Origin: Circinella minor
Taxonomy: Eukaryota > Mucoromycota > Mucoromycetes > Mucorales > Lichtheimiaceae
Assembly (NCBI GenBank): GCA_016758965.1
Contig: JAEPRB010000080.1
Coordinates: 2,501-66,500, forward strand
Reading direction: 5' to 3'
Length of the DNA: 64,000 bases
Part shown: in pieces, positions 25,596-36,945 of the stretch
Position numbering within the stretch: position 1 is the first letter of the stretch
Layout: every line of letters starts with the position of its first letter
Notes under the pieces: model-generated
Database searches by the model: none
What the model was told of the DNA's origin: nothing
Seen by the model: the letters and a program-made list of their open reading frames with translations, nothing else
Made by a program: the position numbers and the translations under genes

Positions 25596-28415
25596 TTATT
25601 TCTTCTTGCCACCCTTTTCGTTCTTCTTGGCCGAAGTATCAGCCTTAGAACCAATAGAAGCAGCCTTGCCATCAGGAACACAGATGAAATGAGCAGGAGC
25701 CGATTCAGTAGCAGGTTCATCCAAAATATAGAAGCCCTTACGCTCGAATTGAATGATATCACCCTTCTTCAAATCCTTGACATTAGCATCAGCAACAGCA
25801 GGGACCTTGAATTCACTGACGGGAGTAACCAATTGCTCAACGGAATCACCTTCTTCGACCTTCTTCTTGGTAATCAAGAAATCATAGTCAACAAGTAAGA
25901 CATGAGCAACTTCATCACCATAAGACAACCATGAAAGCTTCTTCTTGGTCTTCTTGAAGTCACCTTCAAGATAGAGTTCAAGATCGACACTGGTGACTTC
26001 ACCAGCTTCGTTCTTGGCAACGTTGCGAACAAAAGCGTTACCCCAATCCATCAAAGTGATTTCTTCACCAACTTCCAAAGTTTTGGCATCTTCTTGATCA
26101 AGAACAATCTTGTTAGAGTAAGTGGTCTTCTTGGTACCCAATTCAGTATTCTTCTTATGCTTCAAAGTCTCCTTAACTTCGGGAGTAGCAGGAGCACCTT
26201 GTACATTGACGTGAACGATCTTGTCACTAAGAACAGCGGTGTGACGAGGAGCAATAGGATCGATGACCTTACGGTTCAATGCCCACAACTTGTCCCATTC
26301 GAGCAACAAGGTGTTTTGGGAAGCACCTTGCATTAAAATGTATTGCTTGAGTGCTTCAATAGTCATACCACGACGACGGATACCGCGGACAGTAGGGAAA
26401 CGAGGATCATCCCAACCACCAACAATACCTTGGTCAACAAACCATTGTAACTTTCTCTTGGACAACAAAGTGTAGACAAAGTTGATACGACTGAAATCCC
26501 AAATGGTGACATGACGAAGGCTTAAAGTTTTAAGCATCCAATCATATTGAGGATTACGATCACGATATTCGTTGGTTCTCAAAGCATGAGTAACACCTTC
26601 CAAACTGTCGACAATAGGGCAGGCAAAATCATAAGTAGGATAGATCTTCCACTTATCACCAGTGTAATGATGGGGAGTCAAGTTACAACGATAGATGACA
26701 GGATCACGGAGGGTACCGTTAGGGTCATCGGGACTGATCTTGGCACGAAGACAGCATGTTTGGCCCTATATACACATTTATATCTCGCATTCATCAGAAC
26801 AGTCCTTATCACTAGCTTTTTTTCTTTCTTTGTTTTACAATACAAATGCAAAAAAAAACAGTCAACTTACAAATTCAGTAGCATTCTTCATTTCTTCGAA
26901 ACGACGCAAGTTTTCTTCAACAGATAAATCGCGAGACTTGGAAGGAATACCCTTCATACGCTCATCACGCATAGTGGCTTGATCGGTGTTATCAACATAA
27001 GCATTGCCTTCCTTGATGATCTTCAAAGCGAGATCATACATTTGATCAAAATAGTCAGAAGTATGAGTAACAATAGACGAATCAACGCCAATCAAGGCCA
27101 AATCTTCCTTGATAGATTCTTCGTATTCAGTCTTTTCCTTGCTAGGATTGGTATCATCGAAACGAATAATAAGTTTACCCTTGTAAGTTTGAGCAAAGTA
27201 TTGATTCAAAAGAGCAGCCTTAGCGTGACCAATGTGAAGATAACCACTAGGTTCAGGAGGGAAACGGGTAACAACCTTACCCATTTCAGCTTCAGTAAGA
27301 CCAATTTCGAACTTGCCTTGATCAGAGGAGCCCTTGGAACCTTTAGTAGCCTTAGCAGGCTAATTATTATTATCCATAATATATTAAGGTTAGTAAAAAA
27401 AAAAGCTGATTTACTTAGCTATTCAAGTTGTTTATAACTTATACTATTTATTACCTTAGTAACATTTTGAAGGTCCTTGACAGCCAATTGAGCAGCATCC
27501 AAAGATGTAATGTATTCATACCAACGAGCAAGGTAAAAACCAGCGGATTCCTTCTTAGTCTTAACAACACGAGCGAAAACGGGGGAAGCTATCAATTATA
27601 TATATATAAAGGATATATATGAGCAAAATTTTTTATCAATGAATTTTGTAAATTTATGACAATAAAAAAAAATGATATACCCTTCAATGCACCCCAGACA
27701 ACAAAGTCAGCCAAGGAAGGTTGATAGCCAACCAAGTAAGAACGAAGAGTCAAATACTTGTTAAGTTCCTTGAACGAACCGTCCAAAGCCTTAAAGTCAG
27801 AAGTAGCCAACTTGGTTTCGGCAAAATCTAACCATTGGTCAACCTGTCAAAAAAAAAAATATACAAGTTCATTAGCTATTAATTCTCTCTCTCGTTCTTT
27901 TTTTTTCAAAATAATTATTATCCTGACTATTTACCAAAGTAGAGCTAATGGGGTCAGTCACATTGTACAAACCAGACTCAGGAACAAGTCTACCCAAAAG
28001 ACGAACAATAGCGTTGGTAGTATCATAGTTTTCACTAATAGTAAAATGAAATTTTTGTTTTGTTTTAGTAAGAAAGAAGCTGTCATGAAACATGAAGTAT
28101 TTGATTCAAAATAAAAATAAAAAAAAAATAGAGAAAAACAAGAGATTCGTTTACCCGTTATACTTGATCAAAGCAGCAGCTTTACCGGCACCTTCGGCTT
28201 CAAGGTTAGCGGCATCGCGGTACTCGACAGCAACAGTTTGAGGCTTGGCCATATTGACCTGAGCAGCAACGGCCAACGCGCCTAATTATATAAAATTCAT
28301 AAAGTTAATTTACATGGTTCAATGATTGGTTTTTTTTTTCAAATATAATTATTATATTTATTTTACCGTAGCTTGCTGGTGAAGCCTTGGAGGCAACAAT
28401 CAATGTAATGGACAT
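25596..28415 (-). CDS. Glutamyl-tRNA synthetase, cytosolic
   Basis: Charges tRNA-Glu in the cytosol. Seven exons: 28415-28367, 28281-28155, 28034-27935, 27843-27681, 27588-27455, 27359-26871, 26765-25596; 743 residues. Residues 1-190 form the GST-like N-terminal domain known in eukaryotic GluRS, which in yeast docks on Arc1 (YLTLRSYLVGYQPSLADFVVWGAL). The class I catalytic core begins with VTRFPPEPSGYLHIGHAKAALL (HIGH at 233-236), continues through FDDTNPSKEK, and has the KMSKS equivalent LSKRK near 455-459. The anticodon-binding beta-barrels of the archaeal/eukaryotic GlxRS type follow. The protein ends in a Lys-rich tail (NEKGGKKK). Codon use here is more GC-ending and biased than in its neighbours, as expected for high expression. 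Equivalent to yeast GUS1. Confidence 0.95.
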
Positions 28416-30074
28416 TGTATGTAAGAAAAGGTTTGAAAAACAACCGAAAAAAAAACACTGCGTCTCAAATTTTATAATTGTTTGACACCGGTTTAACTTT
28501 ATTAGTAAGTTCCGCTTTCGGAAATGGTCTGATCAAAAAATATACATGTTTTTTTTCCCGTTGTCTAGGGAATAAGTTTGAGTTAGTCATTTTATGTCAA
28601 TAATTTTAAGAATTACTAGCAGTATAAAAAGAGCATTTAGTGTCGCTCTAGTATACTGCGCCTCTAGCTTGGTCTTTGATCTTATGAAAGACATTATAAC
28701 TTGAACAACTCTTTCTATTTTTTTCATCGCTTTGAATGAAGAGGATATGTATGCATTTTTAATTAAAATGCTTAACAAGGATGTGTCTAGATAAAGTCTT
28801 CTGTTATCATTCGTAAATACTGGTTTTACTACAAGCCTATTTTATAGATCAGTATGTAGTAGACCATTTAACACATTTTGAAAAGATGAAAAATAGGTTG
28901 TTAGTAGCCTGTCTGTTAAATATTGTTCACATGTTCAGATTCTTTTTCTAGTTTCTATTTTATCATTATTTTTAATCTTACAGAATACAGTATGACTTAT
29001 AATACCGGTTCGTCTTTTTTTGTAAATTGAGATAAGCTCTAAATCACACTGGTACAATAAAATTGCCATAACTTATTTAGCAACGGTAAAAGTGATCGTT
29101 CAAGACATAATGCTTTTCATTAATAGGTCAAACGCCAAAGTCAGACTAGGACCGCAGCATACTATAGTGATACTAAAGTACCCCCCCTTTATGCTGCGTC
29201 CATACGTAGTAATTCTTTTTAGTATAGAACTGATTAGACAGTCGTTTTGAATATTAGCAAACATCAAATAGAAACACACGGGTTTTATCCGAGACACAAT
29301 AATGTATGCAAAAAAGAGAAACAAGTTTCTTATTTCTACATTACGCATACATCACAATTAAAAAACAAAGCTGATACGTAATGACTACGTACGTACACAT
29401 TTGATACGTAAGTCAAATTCTACGTATTACATATAAGCTTGTTTCAACAGTTTCAGTGGTAATGTACCATAACAAAAAAAGTATTAGTACCTTATTTGTC
29501 AACAGATTCTTTTTTTTCCTGTTAAAAAATAATTTTGGAACTATTAACCTTGTTCCTTTTTTTTTATTTTTTTAGCCAAAGATAAATGCTTTCATCAAAA
29601 GCAATATTGTCCGCCTTCTTTAAATCATATGAATAAAATCGAGAATGGCTGCTATTCTTGCAGAACTATAACAGTAAAGCAGAAATCTTTAAACAAAGAA
29701 ACACTACGTACGTAGGAACATTAGCTGCTCGAGCACAAGACAAAGAAGAACATCAGAAAGCTATCGACGGATCGAGTCATTAGCAAAAGATAACGATTAA
29801 TCAACTATAGAATCTCGTTGACGGACGACAAGTACCACACAGAGTCCTTCAAAAGACGGTACATTACATACATTAGGAACCCCCTTTCAGACACTGATAA
29901 ATAAGTACCTTTTAATAATATAATATGATTTGGTAGCTACGTAGCTTTAATACATTGTTTACTTTATTTTATATGTAAGAGATGGGTATTGTATATAATA
30001 TACGAGGGGCATCAATTATAACAGTAGTAAATAATAAGATGGAAAAAAGTTCCGATGAAGAAAGAAATTTATGT
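28416..30074. other. Intergenic region, 1.66 kb, no gene recognised
   Basis: No gene seen. The first part must contain the glutamyl-tRNA synthetase promoter. The region is notably dense in TACGTA palindromes, about eight to ten copies between 29200 and 29940, including overlapping ones near 29388 and 29706. Confidence 0.6.
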
Positions 30075-31972
30075 TCATGTTATAATTGATTCAACTAAGT
30101 CTCCTTGGCGTTTAACGACATTGACACGTTCTTTCAAAAGTTGATCTTGGGTTGCTTGAGTATTTAATAAATCAATCTATAAACAGATAGGATAATAAGT
30201 TAATGACCAGACAGGATACGTATTATTAATAGCTTTAACCTAATACTGTACAACTTGGATACGCACAAACAATGTTGCTAATAATTCCAGATATTCAAGA
30301 AGGATAATACGATTGTGCCACGTAGTTGGAATTTCTACCGTTCGCATCTCAACATGTTTTCATGTATTTTTATTGTATAGACTTGTTTTGGACAAGGTAA
30401 TCTTGGATTTTATAATTTGAATTCCATAAGTATTGAGCTTTTTAAATGTTTCAAGTGAAGAAAATTTATAATTTGCTGCCTCCCTTCTCAAAGATGCAAC
30501 AGAGCACTCCAGAATCTTCAAAGAATCTTCAATAGTATGTGTCGTATGTTCCTTTAGTATGCCACTGGATTTTTATATAAAGCAAAGTAGTTAATATATA
30601 ATGCCATTTTTTATTCATCAATTACCAAATCAATTTCATTACCTGGAAGCTTCAACAATAACTAATTCCATATTGCTTTGAGTTTTCAATAATCCTAAAG
30701 CATCAATATTTTTGGCAGCTTGAATTGATCGACCGTCATAATCACCTTCTTTCAAATAATTGCTTTTTGTTGCATTAAATGGGGCTTCACACCTAACAAT
30801 AATTATAAAGTTAATCAAATACGTATCAAAAATGATTTTTTTTCTACGCACCATCTAAATTCCAAAAATCCAGTCATTTTGGATAGAGCTAATAAACCGG
30901 GAATAATATTTTCACAGAAAGACGTGCGTTCGTGATTCAGCATAAACATAGGGGTAGAACGGTGAGCTAGATGGAATGAGGACAGAACGTGCTTCGAAAT
31001 ATCCAAAACTACTTTGCCTTGATCGCTCATGGTTTCATTTGGTTTCATGCTCCACACTTTATCCAAGAACGCATCATAGTGGACTTTTTCAAGCAAATGA
31101 GTCAGCTCATCCAACAAATCAAGATGACATAATGATGAATTTTGACTTTGTTCTTGTTGGTAGACTCTATAACCTTCCCTGCACACATCATCCGTGTGAC
31201 AGTATTCAGTTCCAAAGTGGAAAAGCTGTTCCAGTTCACCGATTTGTATTTTGCGAAGTTTTGGTCTGTGGGGTTGATCAACAGGACTGCAAGGTGGATC
31301 AAACTTATAATTAACTGAGCCTTCGGTCAATATTAATGGTGGCTAAAATTGAAAAAAAAAAGTAATTGATGAGAGCGTACTAACGGACAAGCATTCTGAA
31401 CTAACAAATAACATACTTGTGGGGAAACTGTGGAACTGGAGCTTGCGGTATTCGAAGTGTCTGAGAGAGATATTCGTTTTTGCTGAGTATTGTTCTTGAT
31501 TACATTAAATTCACCGTGATTGGTAAAATTATCAAAATTAAGTGTTGTGTGTTGCAGTTCATTTTCTTTATCTTTAATTTTCTGTTCTGTTTCTGTATGT
31601 GCTGATGTTGATGTTGATGTTTTAGGTATTTGCTGCTGCGGTTGTTGTCGTGGTGATCGTACACATTTCATATTTTCGATATTCTAGAAAAAAAATAGAG
31701 ACAATTAAACGATAAGATTAAAGAAGAAAAACTAATGATATCCATATACTGTAATAAAATAAATTATTTACCTTAATCAAACCTAAAGTAGTGGCTGTGT
31801 ATTTACGGAATAATGGTTGTTTTTTTTCTACAATGAGTAGATCTTGGTGAATTTTATCTACTAAATCCACAAAAGATTCAAATTCTTCAACTTTATCATA
31901 ATGAATAAAAGCTTCGATGATGTTCCATTCTTTAGGGGAATTTTGGAAAAAATAATCAATAGTATTTGACAT
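30075..31972 (-). pseudogene. Hypothetical lineage-type gene interrupted by one in-frame TGA
   Basis: Six exons by splice sites and frame: 31972-31772, 31683-31417, 31342-30852, 30792-30643, 30564-30255, 30176-30075; 507 codons in total. One in-frame TGA at 30362-30360 lies in exon 5, about 36 codons before its end. Coding character resumes at once in the same frame (RTVEIPTTWHNRIILLEYL), crosses a GT..AG intron and reaches a normal stop. Visible blocks are a helical N-terminus (SPKEWNIIEAFIHYDKVEEF), a Ser/Thr/Gln-rich linker, CENIIPGLLALSKMTGFLEF plus WCEAPFN, and MELVIVEAS. The pattern resembles multi-copy hypothetical proteins I associate with Mucoromycota genomes; function is unknown. 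If the TGA is real the product is 436 residues. Alternatives are a sequencing error, readthrough, or a fresh nonsense allele. No plausible intron removes the TGA. Confidence 0.65.
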
Positions 31973-33267
31973 GTTAATATAAGTATGTGTTAAAAAAAAG
32001 AAAGCCTCGAGCTTGGGGTAAAGGGTATATATATGAAAGAGAAAAAGAATCACGCGCACTTCTCTAACCAAGAAGTCATGCAAAAAAAATCAAGTAATAA
32101 TACTATAGTACAGTGATTACTCGCTAAACCGGTACTCGTTAAACAGGTAATATCTCTCGTAGTAAATACATGTGATTCGATAAACCTGTATATATTTACT
32201 TTGTGGTTCGGTCATGTCTTACTATACTATCGTTTTCAACAACTGCCCATTGACACTTGATATTATGATATATGAGCTTCATAATAATAAGATCACATTT
32301 GTGTATAGATGATAAATTATTCTTATTTATCAGGTATCTAATAATGAATATATTTTACTTAAACCCTCTTTACCAATGTAAGTAATACTTTTAATCAAAG
32401 GAAGTACACGACACGTATGTTAACTTGACATATACATTATTACAATTTCAATTATGTTTTTTGGGAAATAGCTTATAAATACACATTTGATCTTCTTTAT
32501 CTTTTTTTAATAGTTATTGTGCCTATTTTATGGTTTTTTACTACCAACATTTATATTATTTTTAAATTTTCCCTTTAGTAAAAAGATTAATCAACTTCCA
32601 CATTATTTATCATTTTATTTCACCCTTGTTATAATTTCGTACTCTATTTATATAATATAAATGTACAATATTTTTATTTTTAATTCTTCATGTGCTTTAG
32701 TAAGTTGAATAAGTTAATTCATTATCATTATACTACTGAACCAAAAAGAAAATTATTTAAAACGAAACAAAAGCACCGGCTTTTTTAACGTCATTATATG
32801 TTGGAAAATATTATTTATGCAAAAGTACAACTTGCAGGGCAGGGTAGTAAGGAAGGATCAATGTCACTCTTTTGGTGTTACATCCCTTCTTTTAATGTTG
32901 TAATAAGAAAACCAGCCTTATGGGAAGATTGGATCTATTAAGAATACGCAATAATGATAATCCGAACTTTTGTCAAAACCACGTCACCACGTCACACGCA
33001 ATAAACTTTAACCTCCACCAGATATACCTACTTACGTACTCACGTAAAAAAAATCCGGCGAAGCTTGTAACAAAAGCAACAAAATTAGTGGCTCTTCGTC
33101 AAAGCACAACATTGTTATTATTAAGGACCACAGCTTCTAGAACTCATATAATCACTGTTAGTATATTTTCTACTCGTAAGGTTGTAAGACCATGTATTAT
33201 TTTTTTCAAAAAATGAAATATATATAAAATTGTGAAGGGGGGGGAAGAAAGACTGTATACTCCTACG
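31973..33267. other. Intergenic region with a pogo-like terminus
   Basis: No gene seen. The left end contains the promoter of the minus-strand gene ending at 30075. At 32110-32140 is a sequence resembling one end of a pogo/Tigger element. The 98-residue frame at 32920-33216 has no recognisable motif. Confidence 0.5.
32110..32160. mobile_element. Possible solitary pogo/Tigger-type terminal repeat
   Basis: Reads TA followed by CAGTGATTACTCGCTAAACC, then CGGTACTCGTTAAAC. The CAGT start after TA and the repeated CTCG-TAAAC words look like the ends of pogo-superfamily DNA transposons. I found no matching inverted end nearby, so this would be a broken copy. Weak evidence. Confidence 0.3.
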
Positions 33268-34288
33268 TGTCGACAAAGATAACTCAATTTGTTTGTCTTT
33301 TCTTTATTTTTATAGATCTAAAATGACGCTGCTCTTTTTTTTTACAAAGCTGATCAATGATGCTCACACATGGTTCTGACCATTTGTTGTGGTTAAATGT
33401 TTGATATATGACTTTTCTGTTTGCGTGTGTGAAGTGTGGTATTGCGGGCTTTCTGCTCTTTGGGTGGGTTGCTCGGATCATCAAAAGCCATGTACACTGC
33501 ACATTCAATTGGAAGTGGACCTATTGTATTTCAAGCTGTGGGAGGTGTGGTATTGCGGGCTTTCTGCTCTTTGGGTGGGTTGCTCGGATCATCAAAGCCA
33601 TGTACATTCTGCGATACAGTTTGGTTCGGTCAATATGAAGATTTCTATCACTTCAAATAATGGACTATATGTACATCATTGATCAGCTTGAATGACTAGG
33701 TAATAATATGTCTTTTTATGAAGGGAAGAAAATACTACGTGTGTGTGTGTGTGTACATACTCGTACTTGTCGGCAAAGATACCTCATTTTGTTTTGTCTT
33801 TTCTTTATTTTTATAGATCTAAAATGACGCTGCTCTTTTTTTTACAAAGCTGATCAATGATGCTCACACATGGTTCTGACCATTTGTTGTGGTTAAATGT
33901 TTGATATATGACTTTTCTGTTTGCGTGTGTGAAGTGTGGTATTGCGGGCTTTCTGCTCTTTGGGTGGGTTGCTCGGATCATCAAAAGCCATGTACACTGC
34001 ACATTCAATTGGAAGTGGACCTATTGTATTTCAAGCTGTGGGAGGTGTGGTATTGCGGGCTTTCTGCTCTTTGGGTGGGTTGCTCGGATCATCAAAAGCC
34101 ATGTACATTCTGCGATACAGTTTGGTTCGGTCAATATGAAGATTTCTATCACTTCAAATAATGGACTATATGTACATCATTGATCAGCTTGAATGACTAG
34201 GTAATAATATGTCTTTTTATGAAGGGAAGAAAATATTACGTCTGTGTGTGTGTGTACTACTTCTTGTCGACAAAGATACCTCATTTTA
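33268..34288. repeat. Tandem duplication of a ~500-bp unit containing inverted and direct sub-repeats
   Basis: Unit 1 (33268-33767) and unit 2 (33768-34264) are nearly identical over most of their length at a spacing of 500-501 bp. A third partial copy of the unit start (TGTCGACAAAGATACCTC) closes the array at 34265-34288. Differences include an 8 versus 9 T run and AAAGCC versus AAAAGCC. Each unit carries a 16-bp perfect inverted repeat, AAGCTGATCAATGATG (33347-33362; 33847-33862), with its complement at 33674-33689 and 34175-34190. Each also has a 62-63-bp direct repeat spaced 111 bp apart (33434-33496 and 33545-33606 in unit 1). A GT microsatellite precedes the second and third unit starts. 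The sub-repeats are clearly GC-richer than surrounding DNA. Open frames occur on both strands but match nothing I know. Confidence 0.9.
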
Positions 34289-34339
34289 TATCTCTAATTT
34301 CTAGATGCAAGGGGACCCATTGTTAGTATCCTGTTAACT

Positions 34340-35945
34340 TACAGCTGCTTATGTTTGTTTAATCTATGCTGGTGAAGTTTTCTTGTGTGGAGCCATCCCG
34401 GACTGTAGCTATGTTAATAAGAACTACCACCTGAAAAAAACCTTTGGCAAACAAAATTATTTTCCCATCTCGATGCTTTATATTATATGCCTCTTTTGTC
34501 GCTTCTGGAACACAGAAAGCCAAATACTCGGTGTTGACTGATATCGATGAAGCCCATATAATAAATATGCAAAGTACTATAACAAGTTCATTGTTCACCC
34601 TATAGTTTTGTCCCAATAAAAATACTGCGCTATTTCTGCGCCACCGATGTTGATTTAGTAATTTTGTGTAATATGTTTGAAGCGTTCGTATTGCGGTGAT
34701 GTATATAAAAAAAACTACTGATTGCGTTATATATTCCCAACAAGAGAAGTACTTCAAGGATCTATCCTTAGTCCCAGTCTTTATGCAATATTTAGCAACA
34801 CTCTTTCTCGTTGTATTGGTTTTAAAATATACAATTTTGGCCACCAGCCATTCTATATCTGTATGACGCCAACAGCTGGTAAAACAGAAGGTTCAGTACA
34901 AAAACAATAATATACATCGGAAAAATGGTCACCTTAATAAACAACGTCTTGACACTTCTAAAACTATCATCATGGCATTGTTATATGCAGGTAATATACG
35001 TAGGTCTAATTAGTTTACCAAAAAACATGCAACATTCTCGCAAACTCAGTTATACATGACATCTATTCAAATGTGGCGTTATTAAACCACCTGCAACAAC
35101 ATCAACACCATGTACAAATTATTTCCTATACAATCAATCTATTCCAGCAACAACTTCGTTTCAATATCTTGGCTCGCCATCCACTAGCACAATGTCGATC
35201 ATGATCAACTAGTCCACTAGCTAACTACTAAAGCAAGCGGTATAAACATGGCACTACTTCTACAACAATTAGGAATTCATCTGTATGATCCTGGTTTTTG
35301 GCCTGCTCTGCACTCCTGTTCGTTTACATACATTGACCGTCCTATCAACGGCTAAACCCATAGAGTTGGCTCTTCTATTGGAATAAATTTCCCTCTAACC
35401 ATCAATGGAAAAGAATCACCACTAGCAACCCATCAATCAACGTTTTAATAAACTCCGTAACAGCCATAATCAACCGAGAAACACAATTGCCACAGCGATA
35501 AATGAAAAAGCGATGGAGAATACAACTCGAGACAAAAGAGATTTAGACCATTAATTGTCTGCAAACGAAAGGTATCATTGATCCAATGCTTTATCTTCCA
35601 GCTTTTTCCAAAGATCATCACCGACTTATCAAATGGCGCATGTATTGGCTACCGCCATATCCTCTTGGGAATTCTCTATGTGGACATCAAGCAGCACACT
35701 GAACACACTTCTCCGGCTATCCTCTTCTTGGACCACTTATGTGAGATTTCATGACACGTTTGTCACTATTGTATCGTTATCGCACATCATACAACCCTTG
35801 GATCAGATTCTCAGTAGTCTTCCTCATCTTGAGGCGGTTTTTCTCTCCTCTTTAATTCAAGCATTCAGAAAAATTGACATTAAGAGCCACCCGGGCGACC
35901 ATTATGACGGTTACAAACGAGCACCAGACTTCACCAGTATATAAA
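34340..35945 (+). mobile_element. Decayed non-LTR (LINE-type) retrotransposon, reverse transcriptase remnant
   Basis: Reading the plus strand in shifting frames gives fragments of a LINE-type reverse transcriptase in the correct order. They are a possible LTDIDEAH palm segment near 34540, REVLQGSILSPSLYAIF at about 34743-34795 (the LQGSxLSPxLY motif), a degenerate active-site region near 34860 reading LYDAN where YADD is expected, FQYLGSP near 35160, and IDPMLYLPAF...LIKWRMYWLPP at about 35577-35660. The last of these resembles the C-terminal region of Mucoromycota LINE reverse transcriptases. Frameshifts and stops separate the pieces, so it is inactive. No poly-A tail or target duplication was identified, and the ends are approximate. 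Confidence 0.7.
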
Positions 35946-36945
35946 TGTAATAAAAATAACTAAAAATTGCTGAATACGTATCATATGTAGCGTTACCCCT
36001 ACCAACCTAAATAATAGAAATAAAAAATGCTTACTCGCATGGGTACGAGTATTTTTAAATAACTAACATGATACTGATTTAACTCCAAAACCTCGCGTTT
36101 TGAATCTACATGATGGATACCTTTCTATAGTATTAATTTCATATTGGCTCAAGTACACTCTAACATTATTACAACCCACACATAGAATTTCCATATCACA
36201 CCATGGAAGATGGACAAAAAAAAAGGAGTTACATATTTTTCATATGCTGTATGTGTATATCTTATACAATATTATAGTGCTAATTTGGACACAACTGTTA
36301 TTCCAACATTGCATGAAAGTAATTCTGTGGATAGTAATTAAATTGTTATTGTTGATATAGAGTTTACAAACTTATATTACCAAGTAATTTAGGATCCATT
36401 TACGTATGAACCATTGGATTTTTTTCTTTTAATTACAATTATCATTACTTATACTATTGAGAGCACTTAAGACATATTTTCATATACTACTGTCTATTAT
36501 CAGTTATCAATTATCAATATGTTTTCAAAATAGGGTATGGGCCCAAATAAAAAGTAAGAATTTATGCAACGAATGACAAGTTAGATATTTATATTTTATG
36601 GATGTGTGTGCGTTAGGGTATGATTATCAGTACAAAATTAGTTCGAATGGGAAAAAACAACAAACTGTATAATTGATGGGGAGTAAAAAGTAAAAGTAAT
36701 AGTAAGCGGTAACTAAAGGAAGAAGAATAAACAAAAGAAACGAAAGGGTTTTTTGTCATGTGATAGTTTTTTTTGGAGAAAAAAAAACAAAGAAAACGTC
36801 GAGAATAATGATGATTGTATGTATATATATGTGTGTGTGACTATGTTGGGACGAATGAGAAAAAAAATATGCAAAATAAAGGGAGTAAAGAATATAAAAA
36901 AAGGATGTTTAACACAAAGTAGAAAAAAGAATTAAAGAATCATTT
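35946..36945. other. Intergenic region 3' of the Ras-GEF gene
   Basis: About 1 kb of AT-rich sequence with no gene seen. It includes the 3' end of the minus-strand Ras-GEF transcript. Confidence 0.5.

Noticed and set aside
33434..33606. 62-63-bp repeats with regular spacing considered as a CRISPR-like array
   Set aside because: Only two copies per unit, spacer also duplicated, eukaryotic context, no cas genes.
33389..34183. Overlapping 65-97-residue frames on both strands of the tandem repeat
   Set aside because: They recur only because the DNA is duplicated, occur on both strands, and show no known motif or codon bias.
34359..34844. 161-residue minus-strand frame
   Set aside because: It overlaps the plus-strand reverse-transcriptase remnant, which has recognisable motifs, while the minus frame has none.
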